This document shows, piece after piece, positions 26,222 to 35,528 of a stretch of 64,000 nt of DNA; position 1 is the stretch's first letter, and the number at the start of each line of letters is the position of its first letter. The stretch comes from JAHQVI01 sp050330195. GTDB taxonomy: Bacteria; Pseudomonadota; Alphaproteobacteria; Rhizobiales; Rhodomicrobiaceae. The stretch is taken from assembly GCA_050330195.1 (NCBI GenBank), contig JBHJOB010000010.1, forward strand, positions 6,803 to 70,802, given 5' to 3'. The notes beneath the pieces were generated by a model that was not told the origin of the DNA, did no database searches, and saw only the letters and a list, made by a program, of their open reading frames with translations. The translations under genes were made by a program, and so were the position numbers.

Positions 26222-27010
26222 TCAGGCTCCGCTGTCGATGGCTTCGTTCACGTCGTTGATGGATGCGTCGAGCAGGATTTCCATGCGCGTCTTGGCAAGC
26301 TCGGCATTCCGCTCCCGGATCGCTTCAAGCACTCCGCCATGCTGGAGAAGGCGTTCCTCCTTGATCAGTACGGCAGCCGCGCCGCGCCAGCTCAGCTTGA
26401 ATGTCGTCATCATGGCCGCGTGGATGAGCGCGCTGAATGCTCCGATGAAGTGATTGCCGGTCGCGAACAGGATCTGGACGTGAAAGCGCAGGTCGGCTTC
26501 AACCAGCTTGCTTTCATCCATCGAGGTTGCCTGCATGTCCTGAAATGCCATCTCGATCTTGCGAAGATCGTCCTCGGTGCGCATTGTCGCCGCGAGCGCC
26601 GCCGCGGCGGGTTCGACCATCCGGCGCAAGGCGTAAAGTTCTCTGGCGATTTCCCCGGCGGGCTTGGTTTGCAGATGCCAGCCCAGAACTTCCGCGTCGA
26701 GCATGTTCCAGAAGGCGTGGGGGCGCACGCTGGTGCCGACCTTCGGGCGGGCGATGATCAGCCCCTTTGCGGCAAGCTTGCTGTAGGCCTCTCTCAGCGC
26801 GGTTCTGGAAACCGAGTAGCGTTTGAGCATGGACGCTTCGTCGGGCAGGCGCGTGTCCGGCTCGAATTCGCCGCCGACGATCTCCCGGCCGATCCTGTGA
26901 AGCACGTTCACTTCAGCCGCCGCTGGGCTGGCGAGTGAAAAGATGCGTTCCGCGGCCGTGGTCTCGGGCTGCTGCGCAAGGCTTTTGCGAATTGAGCTTT
27001 TGTCTTTCAT
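26222..27010 (-). CDS. GntR family regulator, FadR/DgoR-like
   Basis: 262 residues from ATG 27010; the open frame back to a TTG at 27061 would overlap the permease gene and is not preferred. The winged helix covers residues of about 40-105 (LPDEASMLKRYSVSRTALREAYSKL and RPKVGTSVRP). A FCD-type all-helical effector domain follows (LYALRRMVEPAAAALAA). The WNMLDAEVLGWHL linker is close to that of E. coli DgoR, the galactonate regulator. It is 16 bp after the yjfF-like gene and thus probably part of the operon it controls. Confidence 0.88.
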   Translation of the reverse strand: MKDKSSIRKSLAQQPETTAAERIFSLASPAAAEVNVLHRIGREIVGGEFEPDTRLPDEASMLKRYSVSRTALREAYSKLAAKGLIIARPKVGTSVRPHAFWNMLDAEVLGWHLQTKPAGEIARELYALRRMVEPAAAALAATMRTEDDLRKIEMAFQDMQATSMDESKLVEADLRFHVQILFATGNHFIGAFSALIHAAMMTTFKLSWRGAAAVLIKEERLLQHGGVLEAIRERNAELAKTRMEILLDASINDVNEAIDSGA

Positions 27011-27026
27011 AAGGAAACCGGGATGC

Positions 27027-27989
27027 TCACGGTTTCCCGCCAATATCGAACGAGCTGACAAGAAAACGGTGAAGCACGATGAAGGCGAAGAGCAGGACGC
27101 CGCTGCTGATCATGATCCATGCGCTGTTGAGTGACCCATTGAATATAATAAGTGTAGAGATCAGGCCAAGTATCATACCGCCAAAAAGCGTACCCGCCAC
27201 CATTCCGACGCCGCCCGTGAGCAGCGTGCCGCCAAGCACGACTGCCGCAATCGCCGAAAGTTCGAGCGTATTCCCGGCCAGCGGATAGCCCGATGAGGTA
27301 TAAAGCGCATAAACGACGCCGGCAAGCGCGCTGTAAAAGCCGCCAAGCGCGTAAACCATCACGGTGGTCCTGCGGATGTTGACGCCCATGAGCCGCGCGG
27401 ATTCCTTGTCGCCGCCGATTGCGTAGACATTCGTGCCGAAGCGCGTGAAATGCGCGATGAAGATGGCGAGCGCAAGAGCGGCCAGCATGACGAGCGCCGA
27501 GCTTCGCAAGACGCCGCGTCCCGGCAGCGGAATGCTGGCCGCGGCATAGGTATCGACAAAATCGTGCCGGATCGGAACGGAGTCCAGCGTGACCATGAAA
27601 CAGGCCCCGCGCAGCAGGAAAAGTCCCGCGAGAGTGACGATGAACGGCTGGATCTGGCAGAAGTCGATGATATAGCCCTGCAGCGCGCCGAACATGATGC
27701 CGAAGCAGATCATCACCGCCGCCGTTGCGAGCGGATGCCAGCCCATGCTGTCGAGCACCGCCATGCATACGCCGACAAAGCCGATCATCGAGCCGATCGA
27801 CAGGTCGATGCCGCCGGAAAGGATCACGAATGTCACGCCGATCGCGGCGATGATGATGAAGGCGTTGTCGGCGAGGATGTTGCCGAGCACCATCGTCGAG
27901 AAGAAGTTGCGGTACATCATGCCGCCCGCAACGAAGATCGCGACAAAGACCGTTATGGTGATGATAAGCGGCAGGTATCTGCTGTTCAT
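27027..27989 (-). CDS. yjfF: Sugar ABC transporter permease, YjfF-like
   Basis: 320 residues, about nine or ten hydrophobic segments of the CUT2 permease family (ribose/galactose type). GGIDLSIGSMIGFVGV and GGDKESARLMGVNI are conserved permease motifs. The start overlaps the ytfT-like stop by 4 bases (ATGA). By analogy with the E. coli YtfQRT-YjfF system it forms the channel with the YtfT-like subunit. Confidence 0.9.
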   Translation of the reverse strand: MNSRYLPLIITITVFVAIFVAGGMMYRNFFSTMVLGNILADNAFIIIAAIGVTFVILSGGIDLSIGSMIGFVGVCMAVLDSMGWHPLATAAVMICFGIMFGALQGYIIDFCQIQPFIVTLAGLFLLRGACFMVTLDSVPIRHDFVDTYAAASIPLPGRGVLRSSALVMLAALALAIFIAHFTRFGTNVYAIGGDKESARLMGVNIRRTTVMVYALGGFYSALAGVVYALYTSSGYPLAGNTLELSAIAAVVLGGTLLTGGVGMVAGTLFGGMILGLISTLIIFNGSLNSAWIMISSGVLLFAFIVLHRFLVSSFDIGGKP

Positions 27990-29089
27990 TGCGCGCCTCT
28001 GGAAAACAGTCTCTGGATCGCGCCCCGTGCGTTGTCCGACTGAAGGAACAGGACGAACAGCACGACGAGCGCCTTGATGATGAGGTTGTATTCAGGCGGC
28101 AGGCCCGAGATGAGAATGGAGGTCGTCAGCGTCTGGATGACCAGAGCGCCGATAATGGTCATGCCGAGATAGATGCGCCCGCCCGCGAGCGACCCGCCGC
28201 CGATCACCACCGCAAGGATCGCATCCAGCTCGATGTAGAGCGCGACCGATACGGGATCGGACGTGTGCGTGTCCGCTGTCAGGATGACGCCTGCGCATCC
28301 AGCGAGCAGGCCGCACAGCACATAGGCGATGAACGTCACGAGCCTTGCATTGACGCCCGCGAGATTCGCCGCCGCCGCATTGCCGCCCACCGCCTCGATG
28401 AACAGCCCGAGCGCCGTGCGCCGGATCAGCAGCCACAGCGCGATGAAGATTCCGGCGGCCACGAACAGGCGGGTTGGAATGTAGCCGATGCTGCCCGTGC
28501 TGAGCCCTTGCAGAAGCGGGCTCTCGAAGCTGGGGTCCGTGCCGCCATAGAGCAGATTGATGAGCATTCCGATGCCGCGCCCGGACACCATGAGGATGAG
28601 CGTCGCGATGATCGGCTGAACGCCAAGCCCGGCGACGAGAAACCCGTTCCAGACGCCGCAGGCTATCCCTGCGCCAAGCGACATGAAGAGGATGACGATA
28701 TGCGGATCGCCCGCATGAATGCGCCATGCGATGACCGCGCCGCAGATGGCGATGATCGAGCCGACCGAGAGGTCGATGCCGCGCGCGCCGATTACCAGCG
28801 CCATGCCGAGAGCAACGAGCGCGGTCGGAACGGCGCGATAGAGAATGTCGATCACATTGCCGAACAGGCGTCCCTCGACAACCCGGATATCGAAGAAGTT
28901 CGGAACGGTAATCCCGTTGATGACGAAGATCAGGGCAAGAGCCAGGAGCGGCCACGTCGCCGGATGCTGCCGTACGCTCTGGAACCAGCTGTCCGGTCGG
29001 GAATAATTGCCGGACGCTTTTGCTTCCTGCTTTTCCTGCGCTTGGGCTTCGGCGGATATTTTCCCGCGCAATTCACTGCTGACGGTCAT
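27986..29089 (-). CDS. ytfT: Sugar ABC transporter permease, YtfT-like
   Basis: 367 residues from ATG 29089, which has GGGGA upstream and overlaps the last codons of the ATPase gene by 17 bases; the open frame extends to a TTG at 29101. CUT2 permease motifs are GARGIDLSVGSIIAICGA and GGNAAAANLAGVNA. An unusually long, charged N-terminus of about 45 residues precedes the first membrane segment. Confidence 0.9.
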   Translation of the reverse strand: MTVSSELRGKISAEAQAQEKQEAKASGNYSRPDSWFQSVRQHPATWPLLALALIFVINGITVPNFFDIRVVEGRLFGNVIDILYRAVPTALVALGMALVIGARGIDLSVGSIIAICGAVIAWRIHAGDPHIVILFMSLGAGIACGVWNGFLVAGLGVQPIIATLILMVSGRGIGMLINLLYGGTDPSFESPLLQGLSTGSIGYIPTRLFVAAGIFIALWLLIRRTALGLFIEAVGGNAAAANLAGVNARLVTFIAYVLCGLLAGCAGVILTADTHTSDPVSVALYIELDAILAVVIGGGSLAGGRIYLGMTIIGALVIQTLTTSILISGLPPEYNLIIKALVVLFVLFLQSDNARGAIQRLFSRGAQ

Positions 29090-30593
29090 CTGTCCCCGCA
29101 ATCATATGGACGATGTTGTCACGGTTGAGTTCGCTGCCCGAGATCTCGCCGATCTTTTCGCGGTCGCGCAGGACCACGACGCGGTCGGCAGCCACGACCA
29201 CCTCGTCAAGTTCGGATGAGGCGACGAGCAGGGCGAGCCCCTGTTCGCACAGCCTGCGGATCAGCAGGATGATCTCGGCATGCGCGCCGACGTCGATGCC
29301 GCGTGTTGGCTCGTCGAGCAGCATGACGCCCGGTTTCGAGGCGAGGGCGCGCGCGAGCACGACCTTCTGCTGATTGCCGCCGGAGAGTTGCTTGACCTGC
29401 TTGTCGGCGTCCGGCGTGGCGATGGCGAGCGCCTTGATCATTTCCGCGGCGATGCGCTCCTGCTCCTTGCGCGGAACCTGGCGCAACCAGCCGCCCTTGG
29501 CCTGCATCGACAATATGATGTTCTCGCGAATGCTCAGTTCGCCGACCAGCCCTTCGGCCTTGCGGTCCTCCGGGCAGAATGCGACGCCGGCAGCCAGCGA
29601 CCGGCGCGGCGAGTTCAGACCGACGGGCTTGCCGTCCACTTCCAGCGTGCCGCTGTCATGCTGGATCGCGCCGAAGATCAGCTTGGCGGTCTCGGTGCGC
29701 CCGGAGCCCAGTAGTCCGGCCAGGCCGACGACTTCGCCTGCACGCAGGGTCAGATCGAAAGGCTTCATCGTCCGTTTGCATCCGACTCCCTTGGCTACGA
29801 CCCTTTCCGCTCCGGCATTGGGAGCTGCCTTTTCCGCAAAAGCGGCTTCGACCTCGCCGAGTTCGCGGCCGATCATCATCGAAATCAGATCATGGCGGGA
29901 AATCTCCGAAGCCAGCTCGGTGCCGACATGCCGGCCATTGCGCAGGACGGAAATGCGGTCGGAGATCTCGTAGACCTGATCGAGAAAATGGGTAATGAAC
30001 ACCACCGCGATGCCGCGCGATTTCAGATCGCGGAGAATATCGAACAATGTCGCCGTCTCATGCGCGTCGAGACTTGCCGTCGGTTCGTCGAGGACGAGCA
30101 CCTTGGTGTCTTCATCGAGCGCGCGCGCTATCGCCACAAGCTGTTGAACGGCGACCGAATAGGCGCCGACCGGCTGCTCCATGTCGATATCGAGATTCAG
30201 CCGTTTCAGCTTTTCTCGCGCTTCCTCACGCGCCTTGCGCCAGGATATGACGCCAAATCGGCCGCCCGTCCGCTCCAGCGTCAGATTCTTCGTGACCGAC
30301 ATGGCCGGGATCAGGTTGACTTCCTGATAGACGGTGGAAATGCCGCTCGCCTGCGCCTCGCCGGTCGTGCTGAAATTGACCGGCTTGCCTTCGAGCAGAA
30401 CGTCGCCGCCATCCCGTTCCAGCGCGCCGGTGAGGATCTTGATCAGCGTCGACTTGCCCGCGCCGTTCTCGCCGAGCAGCGCATGAATTTCGCCGGGATA
30501 GAGCGTGAAGTCGACATTATCGAGCGCGCGCACGCCGGGGAATGTCTTCCCTATGGCGCGCATTTCAACGCGGGGGGCGGATGGTGCTGACAT
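29073..30593 (-). CDS. ytfR: Sugar ABC transporter ATP-binding protein, YtfR-like
   Basis: 506 residues from ATG 30593 (an in-frame TTG at 30629 is less likely). It has two fused ATPase domains, as usual in CUT2 systems: first Walker A GENGAGKST (about residue 37) with signature-region VAVQQLVAIARAL, and second-half GLLGSGRTETA with LSGGNQQKVVLARAL. The STVYQEVNLIP, VTHFLDQVYEISDRI and CPEDRKAEG stretches align closely with E. coli YtfR. It energises uptake through the YtfT/YjfF pair. Confidence 0.93.
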   Translation of the reverse strand: MSAPSAPRVEMRAIGKTFPGVRALDNVDFTLYPGEIHALLGENGAGKSTLIKILTGALERDGGDVLLEGKPVNFSTTGEAQASGISTVYQEVNLIPAMSVTKNLTLERTGGRFGVISWRKAREEAREKLKRLNLDIDMEQPVGAYSVAVQQLVAIARALDEDTKVLVLDEPTASLDAHETATLFDILRDLKSRGIAVVFITHFLDQVYEISDRISVLRNGRHVGTELASEISRHDLISMMIGRELGEVEAAFAEKAAPNAGAERVVAKGVGCKRTMKPFDLTLRAGEVVGLAGLLGSGRTETAKLIFGAIQHDSGTLEVDGKPVGLNSPRRSLAAGVAFCPEDRKAEGLVGELSIRENIILSMQAKGGWLRQVPRKEQERIAAEMIKALAIATPDADKQVKQLSGGNQQKVVLARALASKPGVMLLDEPTRGIDVGAHAEIILLIRRLCEQGLALLVASSELDEVVVAADRVVVLRDREKIGEISGSELNRDNIVHMIAGTDDRQQ

Positions 30594-30719
30594 GGTGATT
30601 GAACTCTTCACAGTAAGGGCATGGGCCAATTATGCATCCGCCATCCGGCGGCGTGCAATGGCGCCCCCTGAAGAAAGGGAGCGCCCGCCGTTCGTCATGC
30701 CTCGTAGCAAAAGCCCCGA

Positions 30720-31634
30720 TTAGCCGGCAGTGTGAAGATCCGACGGGATCACGATCCACTTGTCGAGTTCTTTCGGCTCTTTCAGGTAATCGAGGATCAC
30801 CGGATAGATGAACTCGCCGACAGCGGAACGCAGCTCGACCGAAGCGTTGGCCTCGCCCTTGGAAAGCGCATCCTTGATCGCCGGAACATAGTCGACCGAC
30901 ACCATCAGCACGTCCTCGCCCGGCTTCAGACCGGCTTCCTTCATGGCCTGGATCGCGCCAAGCTGCATGTTGTCGTTATGGGCGAAGGATGCGCAGACGC
31001 CTTCGAGATTGTTTGTCGACTTGATGAAGGCTTCCATGACCTTCTTGCCGCCCTCGGTGGTGAAATCGCCGGACTGCGTATTGGTGATTTCCATGGCCGG
31101 GAACTGGCCGATCACGGCCTCGAAGCCGCTCTTGCGCTCGATGGCCGGAGCGGAGCCTGTCGTGCCCTGAAGCTCGACGATCTTGCAGCTGCCCTTCGAA
31201 GCGGCCGCGAGCCATGCGCCTGCAAGCTTGCCTTCGAGGTTGAAGTCGGCGGAGATGCGGGTGACGTAAAGCGACTTGTCTTTGACATCGACATCGCGGT
31301 CAACGAGGAAGACCGGAATGCTCGCTTCCTTGGCTTCGCGCAGAACCTGATCCCAGCCGGTCACGACCACGGGCGCAATGATGATCGCGTCAACGCCCTG
31401 GGCGATGAATGCGCGCACGGCGCGAAGCTGCTCTTCCTGCTTGCCCTGCGCATTGGCGAATTTCAGATCGACGCCGTATTCCTTGGCGCTTTCCTGCATG
31501 TTGGCCGAGAAAGCCGGACGCCAGTCGCCCTCGGAGCCCACCTGCGAGAACCCGATCGTCTGGCCAAATGCTGTCGAGGTAATCAGTGCGGACACGGCAA
31601 ACGCCGCACCGAAAATGGTGCTTTTCAAATTCAT
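30720..31634 (-). CDS. ytfQ: Sugar ABC transporter substrate-binding protein, YtfQ-like
   Basis: 304 residues with a signal peptide (cleavage after AFG near residue 24). The mature start TIGFSQVGSEGDWR, the block DAIIIAPVVVTGWDQVLREAK, the segment FLVDRDVDVKDKSLYVTRI, VELQGTTGSAPAIER and AHNDNMQLGAIQAMKEAGLKPG all follow E. coli YtfQ, which binds galactofuranose. A near-ideal GGAGG ribosome site precedes the ATG. First gene of the ytfQRT-yjfF-gntR operon. Upstream (31704-31713) lies a 10-bp palindrome ATAATATTAT in an A+T-rich patch that may hold the promoter. Confidence 0.93.
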   Translation of the reverse strand: MNLKSTIFGAAFAVSALITSTAFGQTIGFSQVGSEGDWRPAFSANMQESAKEYGVDLKFANAQGKQEEQLRAVRAFIAQGVDAIIIAPVVVTGWDQVLREAKEASIPVFLVDRDVDVKDKSLYVTRISADFNLEGKLAGAWLAAASKGSCKIVELQGTTGSAPAIERKSGFEAVIGQFPAMEITNTQSGDFTTEGGKKVMEAFIKSTNNLEGVCASFAHNDNMQLGAIQAMKEAGLKPGEDVLMVSVDYVPAIKDALSKGEANASVELRSAVGEFIYPVILDYLKEPKELDKWIVIPSDLHTAG

Positions 31635-31898
31635 AAGATTTCCTCCCTGTCTACAAGTCCGGACGCTATTCTTGCTGCCGTGCGCCGGATCATTAAAAAT
31701 GCTATAATATTATTATTTAGGAAGGCAAACGCTTTTTTAAGAAATGTCCGCCGTCAGGAACGGCGAAAAAATATCGAGGTGATATGGCATGAGAAGCTGG
31801 AGCAGCGTCCGTTCCGGCCCTTGCGAGCCACGAATTGTGGCGCGGGGAGGCGTAGTGCCGTATGACAGGACACGATCAGCAACCAAAGGACGTTTGGC

Positions 31899-32360
31899 AT
31901 GGTGCGCGAGAAGATTTCAGCGGCGCTCAAGGACGCCATGAAGAGCAAGGAGTCATCGACCCTTTCAACCATCCGCATGATCAATGCGGCTATAAAGCAA
32001 AAGGACATCGACGTGGCCCGGCCGCGCGGTGACGACAGGATCGCGGATGAGGAGGTGCTCAACCTCTTGCAGGGGATGATCAAGTCGCGCCGGGAGGCGA
32101 TCGAGATGTTCAGGCAGGGCAATCGCGAAGACCTGATCGAGAAGGAAACTGCCGAGATTGCGGTGATCGAGCAGTTTCTGCCGCAGCAGCTTGGAGCCGA
32201 GGAAACGAAAGCGGCGATCGAGGCAGCAATAGCCCGGACGGGTGCGGCGAGCGTCAAGGACATGGGCAAGGTCATGGCCGCGCTGAAAGCCGACTATGCC
32301 GGCCAACTCGATATGGGGCAAACGAGCGCTCTCGTGAAGCAGCGCCTGAGCGCCGGTTGA
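31899..32360 (+). CDS. GatB/YqeY domain-containing protein
   Basis: 153 residues, usual length for YqeY proteins, which share the tail domain of the GatB amidotransferase subunit thought to bind tRNA. Family landmarks: MKSKESSTLSTIRMINAAIKQ near the start, IEQFLPQQLGAEE in the middle, and VMAALKADYAGQLDMG near the end. Function of stand-alone YqeY is not settled. It is divergent from the ytf operon and convergent with era. Confidence 0.92.
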   Translation: MVREKISAALKDAMKSKESSTLSTIRMINAAIKQKDIDVARPRGDDRIADEEVLNLLQGMIKSRREAIEMFRQGNREDLIEKETAEIAVIEQFLPQQLGAEETKAAIEAAIARTGAASVKDMGKVMAALKADYAGQLDMGQTSALVKQRLSAG

Positions 32361-32558
32361 TCAGCGAAGGAGATGGGGCTCGCACCGGTTTGGCGAGGCG
32401 CATTTCGCTCGCGGCACAAGGCATCAATCCGTGCGTTGCCGATATGGCTTCGCAGAGATTGAAGAGAGCCGAGCCGCTCAGGATGCGCTTCGCCAAAACA
32501 TGCCGCGCGTCACGCGGGAACTGGGGCACCATCTAATCGCGCCGACGGCTCCGGCGGG

Positions 32559-33515
32559 CTACTCCTTGGGATATTCCAGCCCCATTTCCCGATAGCGCTC
32601 GGGATCCTCGCCCCATTTGTCGCGCACCTTGACGAACAGGAACAGATGCACCTTCGCGTCGAGTTGCTCCTGCAGTTCCTTGCGGGCCGCCATCGAGATT
32701 GCCTTGATGGAGGCGCCGCTCGCGCCAAGCACGATCTTCTTCTGGCTTTCGCGCTCCACATAGACGGTCTGCTCGATGCGCGCGCTGCCATCCTTGAGGG
32801 TCTTCCAGTCGGTCGTTTCCACGGTCGAGGCGTAGGGAAGTTCGTCATGGAGCCGCTGATAGAGTTTCTCGCGCGTCACCTCGGCGGCCCAGTGGCGCTG
32901 CGGCGCGTCGCTGATCTGGTCTTCCGGGTAAAGCCACGGGCCGGGCGGCACGAGACCGGCGAGGTAATCCCGCAACTGCGAGACGCCGCTTCCGGAGGCT
33001 GCCGAGATCATGAAAATCTGCTTGAAATGACCGTAGCTGGCGGCCTTTTCGGCAAGCTGCAACAGCAGCGGCTTTTCCTCGCGCCCGATCCGGTCGACCT
33101 TGTTCAGCGCAAGGCAGGCCGGCATCTTCAGCGCTTTCGTGCCTTCTAGGATCGCTTCGGCTTCCTCGTCCAGTCCCTTGGCTGCGTCGATCAAAACCAC
33201 GACGGCGTCGGCATCCCGCGCTCCGCCCCATGCGGCTTCGACCATCGCGCGGTCGAGACGCCGTTTCGGCCGGAAGATGCCGGGCGTATCGACCAGGATG
33301 ACCTGCGCGGGGCCGTGGATCATGATGCCGCGGATCTGCGCGCGTGTGGTCTGGACCTTGTGGGAGACGATGGAAACCTTCGTGCCGACGAGCTGATTGG
33401 TCAGTGTCGACTTGCCCGCATTGGGTGCGCCGATGATGCTGACGAAGCCGCAGCGCGTGTCCGCATCCGCTTCGCCGCCCACAGGCGGCACGATCGTTTC
33501 GTCCGCACCCGTCAT
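32559..33515 (-). CDS. era: GTPase Era
   Basis: 318 residues from ATG 33515, which overlaps the rnc stop by 4 bases. The GTPase motifs are all visible: G1 GAPNAGKST, G2-region TTRAQIRGI, G3 VDTPGIF and G4 NKVD. The C-terminal KH domain carries GASGASIKAISMAARKEL. Era binds the 3' end of 16S rRNA during 30S assembly. The frequent neighbour recO is absent: the 198 bp to yqeY contain no recognisable gene. Confidence 0.97.
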   Translation of the reverse strand: MTGADETIVPPVGGEADADTRCGFVSIIGAPNAGKSTLTNQLVGTKVSIVSHKVQTTRAQIRGIMIHGPAQVILVDTPGIFRPKRRLDRAMVEAAWGGARDADAVVVLIDAAKGLDEEAEAILEGTKALKMPACLALNKVDRIGREEKPLLLQLAEKAASYGHFKQIFMISAASGSGVSQLRDYLAGLVPPGPWLYPEDQISDAPQRHWAAEVTREKLYQRLHDELPYASTVETTDWKTLKDGSARIEQTVYVERESQKKIVLGASGASIKAISMAARKELQEQLDAKVHLFLFVKVRDKWGEDPERYREMGLEYPKE

Positions 33516-34219
33516 TGCGCGGCCTCTTCCCACACGCCTTCGCGCACCAGCATTTCGGTTGCCGCCGCCTGTTCGGCCGCGCGGCGGGAGGCGCCTTTCG
33601 CCCTTGCCGGATCGAGCCCTTCCACATGGACTTCATAAACGAAGATCGGCGCGTGGTCGGGGCCGGAACTGGCGACCTTGACGTAGCGCGGCAGTTTCTT
33701 GTTTCCGCGGCCCTGTACCCATTCCTGCAGCGCTGTCTTCGCATCGAGCGGAATGGAGGCGATTTCGGCGAGGCGCGGGCTCCAATAGGCAACCACCAGC
33801 GCCTTGACCGGCTCCCACCCGCCATCGAGATAGACGGCTCCGAGCAGCGCTTCGCAGGCATCGGCGAGGATGGTGCGTTTGCGCCGCCCTCCGGCGAGCG
33901 CCTCGCTGTCGCCCAGTCTTATATAGGCCCCAAGATCCATCTGTTCGGCCACGCTGGCGCAGCTTTCCTTGCGCACGAGGCTGTTGAACCGGCGCGCCAG
34001 TTCGCCCTCCGGGGCATCGGGAAAGGCGTGATAGACGTGCTCGGCCATGGCGAGCCCAAGCACCCGGTCGCCGAGAAATTCCAGACGCTCGTAATTGGCG
34101 AAGCCTTTCTGTCCGTGAGCGGTGCTTGCATGAGTGAGAGCCTCATGCAGGATCATCCTGTCGCGGAACTGGTATCCGATCTTGTCTTCGAGGTTCTTGA
34201 GATCAGGACGGCTTGCCAC
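33512..34219 (-). CDS. rnc: Ribonuclease III
   Basis: 235 residues. The endonuclease domain has the signature NYERLEFLGDRVLGLAMAEH and the second metal-site segment ADACEALLGAVYLDGG. A double-stranded RNA-binding domain closes the protein (ALQEWVQGRGNKKLPRY to about residue 228). It processes rRNA precursors and structured mRNAs. It is followed by era with a 4-base overlap and preceded by lepB 6 bp away, the standard lepB-rnc-era operon. Confidence 0.97.
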   Translation of the reverse strand: MASRPDLKNLEDKIGYQFRDRMILHEALTHASTAHGQKGFANYERLEFLGDRVLGLAMAEHVYHAFPDAPEGELARRFNSLVRKESCASVAEQMDLGAYIRLGDSEALAGGRRKRTILADACEALLGAVYLDGGWEPVKALVVAYWSPRLAEIASIPLDAKTALQEWVQGRGNKKLPRYVKVASSGPDHAPIFVYEVHVEGLDPARAKGASRRAAEQAAATEMLVREGVWEEAAQ

Positions 34220-34225
34220 GGGAGT

Positions 34226-35011
34226 TCAGCGTATCCATTCGAAGAAGCGCGACCAGCGGAGATCCAGCAGCCAACGCCAGGGCGTAAACCAGCTTGCCGT
34301 CTCGTCCACCGAGAAGAAGATGATTTCCGCGCGGCCGACAAAATTGTCGTATGGCACGAAACCGACGCCGGAATAGCCGCCGAATCGGCTGTCGGTCGAA
34401 TTGTCGCGATTGTCGCCCATCATCATGTATTGACCGTCGGGCACCACCATCAACTCGGTGTCGTCGCCATCCGTTCCGGGCGCGCAATCCAGCGTTTCGT
34501 AGCTTACGCCGTTCGGCAGCGTTTCCACATAGCGCGGAACCTGTATTTCCTGCCTGTGATGGACGTTGCAGGTCGAACCCGGTCCGGTGAAATCCTCGAT
34601 GCGCTCGCGCTTGACCGGCTCGCCATTGATGTGCAGCACGCCGGTGATCATCTGGATCTGATCGCCCGGCACGCCTACGACGCGCTTGATGTAATCGGTC
34701 TTGTTGTCGCGTGGCAGCTTGAAGACGGCGACATCGCCGCGTTCCGGCTTTGACCCGATAATGCGGCCATCGAACAGATTCGGGCTCCAGGGAAAGGAAT
34801 ATTTGCTGTAGCCGTAGCTGAACTTCGACACGAACAGATAATCGCCGACCAGCAGCGTCGGGATCATCGAGCCTGACGGAATCGTGAAGGGCTGGAACAG
34901 GAATATGTGGACGCCGCCTGCCAGAAGCAGGGCTTGAACGATTACACGAAGCGTCTCCATCAGCCCCTCGCCTTCGGCATTCTTGCCCTTCGAATCCGCT
35001 TCGTCGCTCAT
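34226..35011 (-). CDS. lepB: Signal peptidase I
   Basis: 261 residues. One N-terminal membrane segment (about 19-38) is followed by the catalytic serine in TIPSGSMIPTLLVGD and the general-base lysine in RGDVAVFKLPRDNKTDYIKRVVG. The conserved GDNRDNSTDSR box is also present. It removes Sec and Tat signal peptides at the outer face of the inner membrane. First gene of the coupled lepB-rnc-era set. Confidence 0.97.
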   Translation of the reverse strand: MSDEADSKGKNAEGEGLMETLRVIVQALLLAGGVHIFLFQPFTIPSGSMIPTLLVGDYLFVSKFSYGYSKYSFPWSPNLFDGRIIGSKPERGDVAVFKLPRDNKTDYIKRVVGVPGDQIQMITGVLHINGEPVKRERIEDFTGPGSTCNVHHRQEIQVPRYVETLPNGVSYETLDCAPGTDGDDTELMVVPDGQYMMMGDNRDNSTDSRFGGYSGVGFVPYDNFVGRAEIIFFSVDETASWFTPWRWLLDLRWSRFFEWIR

Positions 35012-35129
35012 CCGATCCGTCCCACTCCTAAAAAACTCGCTGCCGTTGACATAGTATCATTACGGCGCAAAGGCAAATAAGCCCGCATCAATGACTGTTG
35101 CAATGAAAAACGTGCCGCGCGTGCGCTTC

Positions 35130-35528
35130 TCATTCGGGAATAGCGGAAATAATCACGATGGCCTGCGCGAGCGGGAAGTCGTCGGTGATGGACAGGTCGA
35201 TCTGCGCCTTGTGACCGGCGGGGATCAGCGCTTCGAGGCGTCTGGCCGCGCCGCCCGTAAGCGACATGGTCGGTTTGCCGGAGGGCAGGTTCACCACGCC
35301 CATATCGCGCCAGAACACACCGCGATTGAGCCCCGTGCCCAGCGCCTTGGCGCAGGCTTCCTTTGCGGCGAAGCGTTTCGCGTAGGAGGCGGCGCGCAGA
35401 CGGCGGCGGTCGGATTTGGCGCGCTCGATTTGAGTGAAAGTGCGGTCGAGAAACCGGTCGCCATAGCGCTCGATGGTCTTTTCGATGCGCCTTATGTCGA
35501 TCGTGTCGCTGCCCAGCCCGAGTATCAC
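35130..35528 (-). CDS. acpS: Holo-[acyl-carrier-protein] synthase
   Basis: 132 residues. It transfers phosphopantetheine from CoA to apo-ACP. The metal-binding start MILGLGSDTIDIRRIE and the RFAAKEACAKALGTG motif are diagnostic. Its start overlaps the pdxJ stop by 4 bases, so the two are translationally coupled. Confidence 0.95.
   Translation of the reverse strand: MILGLGSDTIDIRRIEKTIERYGDRFLDRTFTQIERAKSDRRRLRAASYAKRFAAKEACAKALGTGLNRGVFWRDMGVVNLPSGKPTMSLTGGAARRLEALIPAGHKAQIDLSITDDFPLAQAIVIISAIPE

Noticed and set aside
27989..29128. Plus-strand open frame of 379 codons
   Set aside because: It is antisense to the YtfT-like permease, with charge-rich composition and no domain pattern.
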